From the NCBI RefSeq assembly GCF_900142145.1, contig NZ_FQZV01000009.1, positions 31,995-95,994 of the forward strand: a DNA stretch of 64,000 nt. Reading direction: 5' to 3'. Positions within the stretch are counted from its first letter, which is position 1; the number at the start of each line of letters is the position of its first letter. The notes beneath the pieces were generated by a model, which made no database searches, had not been told where the DNA came from, and worked only from the letters and a program-made list of their open reading frames with translations. Below, one piece after another: positions 34,833 through 43,050 of this stretch. The position numbers and the translations under genes were made by a program. Source of the stretch: Geosporobacter subterraneus DSM 17957 (GTDB taxonomy: Bacteria > Bacillota > Clostridia > Peptostreptococcales > Thermotaleaceae).

Positions 34833-36542
34833 ATGAGAAGCAAGGGATGGATGATCGCTATGATTTTGCTCCTGTTCATGGGGATAGGAGCCACTTTAGG
34901 CGTGATGGAATGGAAGAAAACCCATGCTGCATTTTTAAATAGTCATGCAAGGTTGATCCTTGGTGATGCTGAGATAGGAGACGAAGGGGAGCCCTTTGTG
35001 GATGATACGGGGATTTATCTGCCCTATGGGTTGGTACAGAAGCATATGGGAGAGGATATATTTTTATCAGAGGACCGAAAAAGAGTATTTATTCCCCTTA
35101 TGGGCAAGGAAACTCAACTAGAGGATGCAAGACTGACGGAAATGATCCAGGACAACGGAATTATTATTAATATTCCCGTGAAGAATTTAGAGGGAGAAAT
35201 CTACATTCCTATAGAACTGCTGCAAAAGATTTATGGATTTCAGGTAAGTATCTCCGGAAATGGAAAGGCCGTATTTGTTGATGCTTTCACGGAAAAGCAG
35301 TTGTGGGGCGTTGTCGTTGCAGATCAGGCAAGACTTACACCAAAGCCTACACCCTATAGTCTGGCATTGGAGAGGCTGCATAAGGACAGCCAGGTACGTA
35401 TCCTTGCAGAAGGAGAAGGATGGGTAAGGGTGCGCAGCGAGGCTGGAAATATTGGCTATCTAAACAAACAACAGGTATTGGCGAAGGATGAAGTGCAAAT
35501 CGTGGATTTTCAGCTGAACCAAAGACGGGAAGACTTCAGGCCTGAGGGTAAAAAAATAAATTTGGCTTGGGAATATGTCCACGAGAAATCTCCGAAGCTT
35601 ACAGGGGAAGAGCGGATTGAAGCTCTGGATGTGATTGCACCTACATGGTTTAGTGTAGCCGATGAGGAAGGTACCGTATTGAATAAAGCCGATAGGCGTT
35701 ATGTAGAGGAGGCTCATAAAAAGGGATACCAGGTATGGGCCTTGGTGGAGAACAGCTTTAATCCTGATCTAACCACTAAAATTCTTAATAACAAGGCCTT
35801 AAGAAGTAAAGTTATCGGACAGCTGGTGTTTTACGCCAGCCTTTACAATCTGGATGGGATTAATGTGGATTTTGAAAATATGTATTATGGAGATCAAGCT
35901 GCTTTCGTAGCTTTTATGGAAGAATTAAAAGACCAGATCAAGCTTCAGAATCTAGTACTTTCTGTAGATGTTACGGTGCCTTCCTCCAGCGAACGATGGT
36001 CCAAGGTCTATGATCGAAAGGCTTTGGCGGATATTGTGGATTATGTGGCGATAATGACCTATGACGAACATTGGGGATCTAGCCCCGTAAGCGGATCCGT
36101 AGCCTCTATTGGATGGGTGGAGCGGGGAATTCAAAGAAGCTTGGAATTAATCCCTGAGGAGAAGGTCCTAATGGGTCTCCCTTTTTATACAAGAGTATGG
36201 CGTGAGTTCAAGGATGAAAACGGGAAGAACAGGGTAGAGTCTAAGGCTATTTCAATGGTTCGTGCAAGAGAGATCATTCTGGAGAAAAAGGCAGATGTCC
36301 GATGGGATGAAAAAGCAGGACAATACTTTGCCCAATATGAGGAGAATGGAGACCAGTATAAAATATGGCTGGAGGACCCAAGATCAATTGCTTTAAAGGC
36401 CAGCCTGGTAGGCAAATACCGGTTAGCGGGTACTGCTGCTTGGAGAAGGGGTTTTGAGGATGAGGCTGTGTGGCCCGTATTGCAGGATATGATTAAGCAA
36501 GGCAGGGATCACAAAGAATTGGTATTTCATAATCCGTTTTAA
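34833..36542 (+). CDS. Glycoside hydrolase family 18 protein with SH3-like domain
   Basis: The 569-residue protein has an N-terminal signal anchor (about 6-24), a stalk-like region rich in beta strands (about 35-150), an SH3-type domain (about 155-220; RILAEGEGWVRVRSEAGNIGYL) and a GH18 barrel. The catalytic motif is DGINVDFEN with the acid at E348, followed by DYVAIMTYDEHW. The layout resembles spore or cell-wall N-acetylglucosaminidases such as YaaH/SleL relatives. It should act outside the membrane on peptidoglycan glycan chains. ATG 34833 follows AAGGGGGGAAGACC, and a TACAAT box lies at 34793-34798. It stands alone between two repeat-rich gaps. Confidence 0.87.
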   Translation: MRSKGWMIAMILLLFMGIGATLGVMEWKKTHAAFLNSHARLILGDAEIGDEGEPFVDDTGIYLPYGLVQKHMGEDIFLSEDRKRVFIPLMGKETQLEDARLTEMIQDNGIIINIPVKNLEGEIYIPIELLQKIYGFQVSISGNGKAVFVDAFTEKQLWGVVVADQARLTPKPTPYSLALERLHKDSQVRILAEGEGWVRVRSEAGNIGYLNKQQVLAKDEVQIVDFQLNQRREDFRPEGKKINLAWEYVHEKSPKLTGEERIEALDVIAPTWFSVADEEGTVLNKADRRYVEEAHKKGYQVWALVENSFNPDLTTKILNNKALRSKVIGQLVFYASLYNLDGINVDFENMYYGDQAAFVAFMEELKDQIKLQNLVLSVDVTVPSSSERWSKVYDRKALADIVDYVAIMTYDEHWGSSPVSGSVASIGWVERGIQRSLELIPEEKVLMGLPFYTRVWREFKDENGKNRVESKAISMVRAREIILEKKADVRWDEKAGQYFAQYEENGDQYKIWLEDPRSIALKASLVGKYRLAGTAAWRRGFEDEAVWPVLQDMIKQGRDHKELVFHNPF

Positions 36543-36582
36543 AAAATGTTGTTGGGGGATATGCAGTAATCGTAAAATGATG

Positions 36583-36687
36583 TGTCATAGTACGGTTCTA
36601 TATGGTTGTCATCCTGAGTAAAACGAAGGATCTTTAAGACAGAAACCAAAGATCCGTCACTTCGTTCAGGATGACATCTCTATGACA
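36583..36687. repeat. 105-bp inverted-repeat element with the GTCATCCTGAG core
   Basis: TGTCATAG (36583-36590) and CTATGACA (36680-36687) bound a palindromic sequence containing GTCATCCTGAG (36608-36618) and TTCAGGATGACA (36665-36676). The core matches that of the 194-bp and 178-bp elements, but the ends differ and no clear target duplication is seen. Confidence 0.55.
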
Positions 36688-36694
36688 GTGACAG

Positions 36695-36835
36695 ATGTAG
36701 GGGCACACAGTGTGTGCCCGCTGATGATACGCATTGGGAGAACGATGTTCTTCCCTGCAAGAAAGCATGATTTGGGGCATACAATGTAGGAAACCACGTC
36801 CCGTGGGTCCGTCTAACGACACATCCTTCCTAAAT
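36695..36835. repeat. Repeat-like GC-rich non-coding stretch
   Basis: It contains the hairpin GGGCACACA-GTGTGTGCCC (36702-36720), then further short GC-rich inverted sequence (CACGTCCCGTGGG at 36794-36806). No reading frame is credible. Together with the preceding element it fills most of the 468 bases between the GH18 gene and the next gene. Confidence 0.45.
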
Positions 36836-37010
36836 TCATCAAAAAAAAAATTACCCATTTTCCCATAATGTAAAATACAGGACTTTTATACTATAAATTA
36901 AAAGACAATTTACACATCCATAACAAATAAGACACTTTAGAATTATATAATGAAGGTAAATGCTGGGTGTTTGTTGCCATCTAAATATACATAGATTTGG
37001 AGTGGGTGAA

Positions 37011-38783
37011 TTGGGACAAATGGGAAAAAATGAATTGTTCCAAAGGCAGTTTCTGGAGATTTTGGACAAAGAAAGCATCACAAATGTATTTCAGGCAATT
37101 GTTTCTCTAAAGGACGGAAAAATATTGGGTTATGAAGCCTTATGCCGTGGACCGGTAGGAACGCCTTATGAAAAACCAAGTGTCTTATTTGAAGCTGCCA
37201 GGCAAACCGGCAAAATTGTGGAATTGGAGTGGCTCTCGAAAGCAAAAGCAGTAGAAAAATTTGATAAAAGCAATGAGCCCGTTAAGCTTTTTGTCAATAT
37301 TGATCCCTCTTTTTTTGATGACAGCCATAAGGTAGAGCAGTGGATGCAGAACTTTTTCCGTGATGATAAAATGGATACACGATATATTATATTTGAGATG
37401 ACAAGAGATAGCAGCATAAATCATTTTAGGGAATTTTTAGAAGTGCTTATGAAATATAAGATAAAAAACTGCGGGGCTGCACTGGACCATATGGTGAATA
37501 ACAGTCAGGATTTGAGCTTTATTTCAAATGTATCCTGTCCCATATTTATCAAGTTGGATATGTCCTTCATACGGGATATTCATAAGGATCAAGTAAAGCA
37601 AATACTAATAAAGACCCAGGTAGATATAGCCAATTCACTCAATTTTTATCTCATTGCCGAGGGCATTGAGCAGGAGGAAGAGCTGGAACAATTGGTTCAG
37701 CTGGGTGTTCATTATGGACAAGGCTATTATATCCAGAGACCTGCTCCAGGTTTTTTAGATATTCATCCTTTGACGCAAAGAAAAATTTATGAAAAGTATC
37801 AGTCCAAAAACAAGATTAAGCTTGGCGATATTACAAACACTAAGGTAGGAGAAATCAGTAAAGGGTACCTTGCTATTGATTCCAAAACCCTTGGGAAAGA
37901 GGTAAATGAAATTTTTGAATCCGGAATAGAACTGCAAGGAATCCCCGTGGTGGATGGGGGGAAGCCCGTAGGATTGATCATGAAGCATAAATTTTATAGA
38001 AACTTAGGCAAACAGTACGGTTATGTAATCTTTATGAAACGTTCCATCGATAGAATTATGGAAAAAAATCCCTTAACGGTAGACTATGATACACCATTGG
38101 ACCGGGTTTCGGAAATGGCTATGATGCGGGAGGAAGAGTCTCTCTACGATTATATTATTGTCCTGCGGGAGGGCAAGTATTTTGGAATCGTAACCGTAAA
38201 GGATTTGCTTCAAAAAACAACGGAAATTGAACTGAACCGGGCAAAGTATGCTAACCCATTAACAGGACTTCCTGGCAATATTTTAATCGAACAAAAACTA
38301 AAGGATGTCATTGCTGGGGACAGGCCCTACTCTGTACTCTATTTTGATTTGGATAACTTTAAGGCCTATAATGACGTTTATGGATTTGAGAATGGAGACC
38401 GGGTTATAGAAATGACAGCAGAAGTCATTGAACAGAGGATGAAGGCTTTGGAATTCGAGGATAGTTTTTTTGGTCATGTAGGCGGCGATGATTTTGTAGC
38501 GATTTTACCTTCTTATAGCGTGAACAAGCTTTGCGAAGCCATCATTGAAAAATTTGATAAACGAATTTCTGAATTCTATACGGAGCTGGATCGGGATCAT
38601 GGATATATAATGGCACAAAACCGCCATGGGATGATGGAAAAATTCCCTTTGATGAGCCTGTCTATTGCAGTAGTGAATAATCGCAAACAAAAGTATGAAA
38701 GCGTAAGCCAAATTGCAGAGCATGCCAGTAAAGTGAAGAAAAAGTGTAAAAGCTGTTGGACCAGTAATTATATTGTTGAATGA
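37011..38783 (+). CDS. EAL-CBS-GGDEF protein, active sites degenerate
   Basis: Start TTG 37011 has GGAG eight bases upstream; ATG 37020 is an alternative. The roughly 590-residue protein has an EAL domain (about 15-260), a pair of CBS domains (about 270-415) and a GGDEF domain. The EAL motif itself reads EALCRG, but the metal-binding DDFG stretch is replaced (AALDHMVNNSQD). The GGDEF signature reads GGDDF. Both changes suggest weak or no catalysis and a role as c-di-GMP or nucleotide sensor; CBS pairs usually bind adenine nucleotides. Cytosolic. A TATAAT box lies at 36944-36949. This domain order recurs in Clostridia. Confidence 0.85.
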   Translation: MGQMGKNELFQRQFLEILDKESITNVFQAIVSLKDGKILGYEALCRGPVGTPYEKPSVLFEAARQTGKIVELEWLSKAKAVEKFDKSNEPVKLFVNIDPSFFDDSHKVEQWMQNFFRDDKMDTRYIIFEMTRDSSINHFREFLEVLMKYKIKNCGAALDHMVNNSQDLSFISNVSCPIFIKLDMSFIRDIHKDQVKQILIKTQVDIANSLNFYLIAEGIEQEEELEQLVQLGVHYGQGYYIQRPAPGFLDIHPLTQRKIYEKYQSKNKIKLGDITNTKVGEISKGYLAIDSKTLGKEVNEIFESGIELQGIPVVDGGKPVGLIMKHKFYRNLGKQYGYVIFMKRSIDRIMEKNPLTVDYDTPLDRVSEMAMMREEESLYDYIIVLREGKYFGIVTVKDLLQKTTEIELNRAKYANPLTGLPGNILIEQKLKDVIAGDRPYSVLYFDLDNFKAYNDVYGFENGDRVIEMTAEVIEQRMKALEFEDSFFGHVGGDDFVAILPSYSVNKLCEAIIEKFDKRISEFYTELDRDHGYIMAQNRHGMMEKFPLMSLSIAVVNNRKQKYESVSQIAEHASKVKKKCKSCWTSNYIVE

Positions 38784-38835
38784 TCGAAAGTCAAAACTAG
38801 CGAAGCAGTGCCTTTATTATATAGATATGCGACGG

Positions 38836-38957
38836 AGAATCCTAATGAATATTCGGAACGACGAGGGCGTCGATCCCTACACTTCTATCAGGGTTTATGC
38901 AGGGAACGGCCCCTGTGCCGTTCCGATGAATGTTAAATTTCTTAATCACACATCTCT
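38836..38957 (+). repeat. 122-bp repeat, copy A (inverted relative to copy B)
   Basis: The sequence from AGAATCCTAATGAATATTCG to AATCACACATCT recurs in inverted orientation at 42722-42844 with scattered differences. It contains GGAACGACGAGGGCGT and an internal hairpin GGGAACGG-ccctg-CCGTTCC-like stretch. It is non-coding. Copies A and B bracket the TetR-controlled export operon. Confidence 0.8.
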
Positions 38958-38995
38958 ATAAGTACGGCTTCAAATCCCATATTAGATGTAGTACT

Positions 38996-39035
38996 AGCCC
39001 TCTAAGAATATCCTTTTATTCTTAGAGGGCTTTGA
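38996..39035. terminator. 15-bp terminator hairpin before the TetR operon
   Basis: AGCCCTCTAAGAATA (38996-39010) pairs perfectly with TATTCTTAGAGGGCT (39017-39031), then TTG. It insulates the operon promoter from the EAL-GGDEF gene. Confidence 0.7.
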
Positions 39036-39077
39036 CATTACCTGCAATATTTCCCGGGAAAATGACAAAAAAATGGA

Positions 39078-39106
39078 TTGAAAAAAGTAGCAGAAAGAGA
39101 TACACT
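39078..39106 (+). promoter_or_regulatory. Promoter of the TetR export operon
   Basis: TTGAAA (39078-39083), 17 bases, TACACT (39101-39106). The operator palindrome begins two bases after the -10 box. Confidence 0.8.
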
Positions 39107-39107
39107 G

Positions 39108-39133
39108 ATCATGAGTGAGTAATCACTCATGAT
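39108..39133. promoter_or_regulatory. TetR-type operator palindrome
   Basis: ATCATGAGTGA (39108-39118) and TCACTCATGAT (39123-39133) are perfect inverted arms around GTAA. The centre TGAGTGA-N4-TCACTCA is typical of TetR operators. It covers the probable transcription start, so binding of the regulator encoded next would block its own operon. Confidence 0.8.
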
Positions 39134-39146
39134 AGGAGGTGTTGTT

Positions 39147-39758
39147 ATGGATAAAAAAATTGAAAGCACAGAAGATAAGATTATACGGGCTGCTATCGAG
39201 ATATTTTCTCAAAAAGGATACAATGGCACCACAACGAAGGAAATTGCTGTGAAGGCCAAAATTGCAGAGGGTACGATTTTTAGATATTTTCCTAAGAAAC
39301 AGGACTTGCTCCATGGCATTCTGGTAAAAGCGATTGAGATCATGGCGCCAAAGATTATTGGCAAGGGTGTAGCAGAAATCTTTGATGATAACAGTGATAA
39401 AAGTGACCGGGAAATCCTGATTGCTTTTATGAAAAACAGATTGGAGATTGTCCAGCAAAACTTTACCCTGATTAAGGTAGTTCTTAATGAAGCCCAATAT
39501 CATCCGGATATTCAGGAGTTGTTTTTTCAAAAAGTGCTTCCGCCTATTAAGGGAATTATCGATCACTTCTTTATGGAAGGTATTAAAAAAGGAAGATTTA
39601 GGCAGTATCATCCCTCTATCCTTACGGCGATGATGGTGGGAACAGTAGGTATGAGTGTACTGCTGCAGCACAACCGACATTTTGTTGAAGGATTATCTAA
39701 GGAAGAAATTATGGAACAGATGGCCGATGTATTATTGACAGGAATCTCAAAGAATTAA
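39147..39758 (+). CDS. TetR/AcrR-family repressor
   Basis: ATG 39147 is chosen because AGGAGGTG ends five bases upstream. The 203-residue protein has the TetR helix-turn-helix (AIEIFSQKGYNGTTTKEIAVKAKIAEGTIFRYFPKKQDLL, about residues 15-55) and a helical ligand domain. It should repress the operon through the palindrome at 39108-39133 and be released by an inducer, perhaps a drug or bile-like compound carried by the transporter. The HlyD gene begins 13 bases downstream. Confidence 0.92.
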   Translation: MDKKIESTEDKIIRAAIEIFSQKGYNGTTTKEIAVKAKIAEGTIFRYFPKKQDLLHGILVKAIEIMAPKIIGKGVAEIFDDNSDKSDREILIAFMKNRLEIVQQNFTLIKVVLNEAQYHPDIQELFFQKVLPPIKGIIDHFFMEGIKKGRFRQYHPSILTAMMVGTVGMSVLLQHNRHFVEGLSKEEIMEQMADVLLTGISKN

Positions 39759-39771
39759 GGGGGAAGCATCC

Positions 39772-40767
39772 GTGAAAAAGGCAATCCTTTTACTGGTTAG
39801 TATTTTGATATTTACTGTGGGGTGTGGCAAAGTGGAAAACACCAGGTATACCGGAACCGTAGAAGCAACACAGATAGATGTTTCAGCAGAGCTGAGCGGA
39901 ATGATTAAAGAAATAATGGTTTCCGAAGGGGAGCAGGTGGAGGCAGGGCAGCTGCTTGGAAAGCTGGAGGACACTGCATTGGGTTTATCTACCCTGCAGC
40001 GGGAAGCTGCTTATCAGGCACAAACCGCACAATTAGCAGATCTAAAGAAGGGTACCCGTCAGGAGGAACTGAATATAGCCTATCAACAGATTCAAGGAGC
40101 CGAACAACTGCTAAGGGCAGCAGAAGATACCTTTGCTTATCGAAAAGATCTTTATGAAACGACAAGGGAGATGTTTGAACAGGGAGCCGTACCGGAACAG
40201 CAAATGAAGGATGCCAGATATTTAATGGATCAGGCGGAGCATAGTATGGAAAATGCCCGGAAGGCATTCGATACAGCAGTTGTAAAAATGGAGCTCTTGG
40301 AAAGAGGGGTTCGTGAGGACCAAATCAAAGCACAGGAGCATCTAGCCGAGCAATCTAAAAGAGCCTATGAACAAACGAAGCTGCAGCAGGATAAAACAAA
40401 TATCAATGCTCCCGCTAAGGGAGTCGTATTATATAAGAATTTTCAATTAGGGGAGTTTTTACCCATGGGTGCACCTCTAGTAACCTTGATAGACCTGGAG
40501 GACCTTTGGATGAACGTTTATATACCAGAAAAAGAATTGTACAGAGTGCAGCTGGGACAGAAGATAAAGCTTATCTCTGATATCCTCAAAAAGAATGAAT
40601 TTCTGGGAGAAGTGATATTTATTTCTCCAAGAAGCGAGTTTACCCCTTCCAATGTAATCACTAAAGAAGATCGTCACAACAGGGTCCACGAAGTAAAGAT
40701 TAAGATCATACAGGGTCAAACCTATTTGAGACCGGGAATGATTTTGGATGCAGAATTAAGTGAGTAG
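39772..40767 (+). CDS. HlyD-family adaptor, lipoprotein
   Basis: Start is GTG with AAGGGGGAAG upstream. The 331-residue protein has a lipoprotein signal (LIFTVGC, Cys18 as the lipid site), a barrel-lipoyl half (YTGTVEATQIDVSAELSGMIKEI, EGEQVEAGQLLGKLED), a coiled-coil hairpin (about 85-210) and the return half. Adaptors of this YbhG-like type bridge ABC-2 exporters. In a Gram-positive cell it would sit on the outer face of the membrane. It is the second gene of the TetR operon. Confidence 0.88.
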   Translation: MKKAILLLVSILIFTVGCGKVENTRYTGTVEATQIDVSAELSGMIKEIMVSEGEQVEAGQLLGKLEDTALGLSTLQREAAYQAQTAQLADLKKGTRQEELNIAYQQIQGAEQLLRAAEDTFAYRKDLYETTREMFEQGAVPEQQMKDARYLMDQAEHSMENARKAFDTAVVKMELLERGVREDQIKAQEHLAEQSKRAYEQTKLQQDKTNINAPAKGVVLYKNFQLGEFLPMGAPLVTLIDLEDLWMNVYIPEKELYRVQLGQKIKLISDILKKNEFLGEVIFISPRSEFTPSNVITKEDRHNRVHEVKIKIIQGQTYLRPGMILDAELSE

Positions 40768-40781
40768 AAGAGGGTGGAAAG

Positions 40782-41558
40782 ATGGAATATGCAATAGAAA
40801 TTCATAATATTACCAAAGTCTTTGGAGATTTTACAGCTGTTGATCATATCAGTTTTTCTATCCCAAAGGGTAAAATTTTCGGTTTTCTGGGCCCCAATGG
40901 TTCCGGTAAATCCACTACAATTCGAATGCTTTGCGGCGTGCTGACACCTACTTCCGGTTCCGGTACAGTATTGGGTCTGGATATCGTGAAAGATGCAGAA
41001 AAAATTAAACAGAGCATTGGATATATGTCGCAGAAATTTGGCCTTTACGAAGATTTAACCATTAAAGAGAATCTGAATTTCTTTGCTTCTATTTATGGAA
41101 TTTCAGGAATCATGAAGAAGGAGAGGATTCAGGAGATCATGGAGCTCTGTGGCCTGGGAGAAAAACAGCACGCGGCAGCAGGGATTCTCTCCGGGGGCTG
41201 GAAGCAGCGGCTGGCCCTGGCCTGCTCCCTATTGCACCAGCCGAGGCTTTTGATATTAGATGAGCCTACAGCCGGAGTAGATCCCGTATCCCGAAGGGTT
41301 TTCTGGGGAGTTATCCATCGGTTAGCTCGATCTGGTATTACCATTCTGGTAACGACCCATTACATGGACGAGGCAGAGAGCTGTGATTTGCTGGGATTTA
41401 TATATAGAGGACAGCTGATGCAGCTGGGTACGGTAGAGGAAATACGTCAACGGGAAGGGATGCATAGTATAGAAGATATATTTATCTCCTATGTTGAGCG
41501 TGTGAGTGACATCAAAGTAACCGGTTCCTTTATGGAAATCCGGAATCATTTGGATTAG
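40782..41558 (+). CDS. ABC transporter ATP-binding protein
   Basis: The 258-residue ATPase has Walker A GPNGSGKST, signature LSGGWKQRLALA (a W after SGG is a slight variant), Walker B LLILDEPTAGVD and switch His in TTHYMDEAE. It belongs to the ABC-2 export type (YbhF/CcmA-like). It starts 15 bases after the HlyD gene, and the permease follows almost directly. Confidence 0.92.
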   Translation: MEYAIEIHNITKVFGDFTAVDHISFSIPKGKIFGFLGPNGSGKSTTIRMLCGVLTPTSGSGTVLGLDIVKDAEKIKQSIGYMSQKFGLYEDLTIKENLNFFASIYGISGIMKKERIQEIMELCGLGEKQHAAAGILSGGWKQRLALACSLLHQPRLLILDEPTAGVDPVSRRVFWGVIHRLARSGITILVTTHYMDEAESCDLLGFIYRGQLMQLGTVEEIRQREGMHSIEDIFISYVERVSDIKVTGSFMEIRNHLD

Positions 41559-41572
41559 TGAGGAGGATGGAT

Positions 41573-42706
41573 ATGAATCTGCATCGGTTTATGGCAATTG
41601 TTAGGAAAGAATTTATCCATATACGCCGGGACAAAGCCAGTATGATGATCGCTTTAGCTGCACCTCTCCTCATGTTGTTTTTATTTGGTTATGCGGTAAA
41701 GCTAGAGGTTGAGCGGGTGGATATGGCAGTCTTTGACCAGGATCACAGCGCCCAGAGCAGAGCCTTGGTTCAAAAGCTGAAGCATACGGACTATTTTATA
41801 GACCGTTATTATGCCGGCAGTGATCGGGAAGTCATAGAAATGGTAGATAAAGGCATTGTAAAGGTTGGACTGATCATTCCCCCTGATTTTGAAAGGCTGA
41901 TCAAGGGGGGGAAGGAAGCCCAAGTACAATTTCTGATAGACGGCAGCGATGCCACCACTGCAAGGACTGCCCTTTCCAGTACGATGCTTTTATCCTCTGA
42001 TTTCGGAAGGGACATCAGAGAGGAGATGCTGAAAAAAGCCGGCCCTTTAGGAATCGGCGCTGGGGGAATTCGGGCATTGCCCAGGGTGCTCTATAACCCT
42101 GCCATGGAAAGCATCAAATTTACTATACCTGGATTGATTGGGTTGGTTATTCAAAATATCACGATTATATTAACGGCCTTTTCATTAGTCCGCGAAAGAG
42201 AGAGGGGAACACTGGAACAGTTGATTATTACACCGATACGTCCTATAGAACTGATTCTGGGGAAGCTGATTCCCTATATTCTCATTGGATTCTTTGATTT
42301 TGCTTTGGTAATGATTTTAGCCATGACGGTTTTCCGTATGGAGGTCCGGGGCAGCATGCTGATGCTGCTGCTTTTTTCAGCCTGCTTTGTAATCTGCGCA
42401 CTGGCTATGGGGATGATCATTTCAACGATTGCAAAAACCCAGCTGCAGGCAATGCAAATGGCACTATTACTTCTATTGCCCAGCGTTTTGCTTTCCGGAT
42501 TTGTTTTTCCCAGGGAAGCAATGCCGAAACCTATCTACTTGATGGGCTTTGTCATGCCCCTTACCTACTACCTCCAGATTATCCGGGGAATTGTCCTGAA
42601 GGGGGTTGGGGTAGATGCGTTGCGGCAGCAGACAGGGCTGTTGCTGTTTTTTACATTTCTACTCATATTTGTTGCGGTCATGCGTTTTAAGAAGCGGCTG
42701 GATTAA
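41573..42706 (+). CDS. ABC-2 type transporter permease
   Basis: The 377-residue permease has an N-terminal span (MMIALAAPLLMLFLFGYAV), a large extracellular region (about 45-170) and five more C-terminal spans, with the family motif RERERGTLEQLIITPIRPIELILGK. It resembles YbhR/YhhJ drug exporters. ATG 41573 is preferred over upstream GTG or ATG, which overlap the GAGGAGG ribosome site. It is the last gene of the operon; inverted repeat copy B begins 15 bases later. Confidence 0.9.
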   Translation: MNLHRFMAIVRKEFIHIRRDKASMMIALAAPLLMLFLFGYAVKLEVERVDMAVFDQDHSAQSRALVQKLKHTDYFIDRYYAGSDREVIEMVDKGIVKVGLIIPPDFERLIKGGKEAQVQFLIDGSDATTARTALSSTMLLSSDFGRDIREEMLKKAGPLGIGAGGIRALPRVLYNPAMESIKFTIPGLIGLVIQNITIILTAFSLVRERERGTLEQLIITPIRPIELILGKLIPYILIGFFDFALVMILAMTVFRMEVRGSMLMLLLFSACFVICALAMGMIISTIAKTQLQAMQMALLLLLPSVLLSGFVFPREAMPKPIYLMGFVMPLTYYLQIIRGIVLKGVGVDALRQQTGLLLFFTFLLIFVAVMRFKKRLD

Positions 42707-42721
42707 GTAGCCCTTTTATAA

Positions 42722-42844
42722 TATAGATGTGTGATTTAAAAATTTAACATTCAGCGGAACGGCACAGAGGCCGTTCCCTATATAAAGCTCGATAGAAAGG
42801 TAGGGATTGACGCCCTCGTCGTTCCGAATATTCATTAGGATTCT
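42722..42844 (-). repeat. 122-bp repeat, copy B
   Basis: This is the inverted counterpart of 38836-38957. Shared stretches include AGATGTGTGATT, CGCCCTCGTCGTTCCGAATA and TTCATTAGGATTCT. No reading frame is present. The rest of 42845-43050 shows only the leader of topB. Confidence 0.8.
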
Positions 42845-43050
42845 TTGCCTGCATTCCCTAAGAACGAAGGCAAAAGGATCAAAGAGACGCTCTCTAGTAT
42901 CTTGTATTTTCTATTTATTAGCGAATCGGGGGCTCTATTTTTAGGCAATCTCTTTCTTTAGCTAACCGGTTAAGTTCAAGGTGGGTACTTTGGGTTTAGG
43001 TGCAGATATGATAAACTATCTATATAACCTTAAACAAAGTGGGGAAACAT

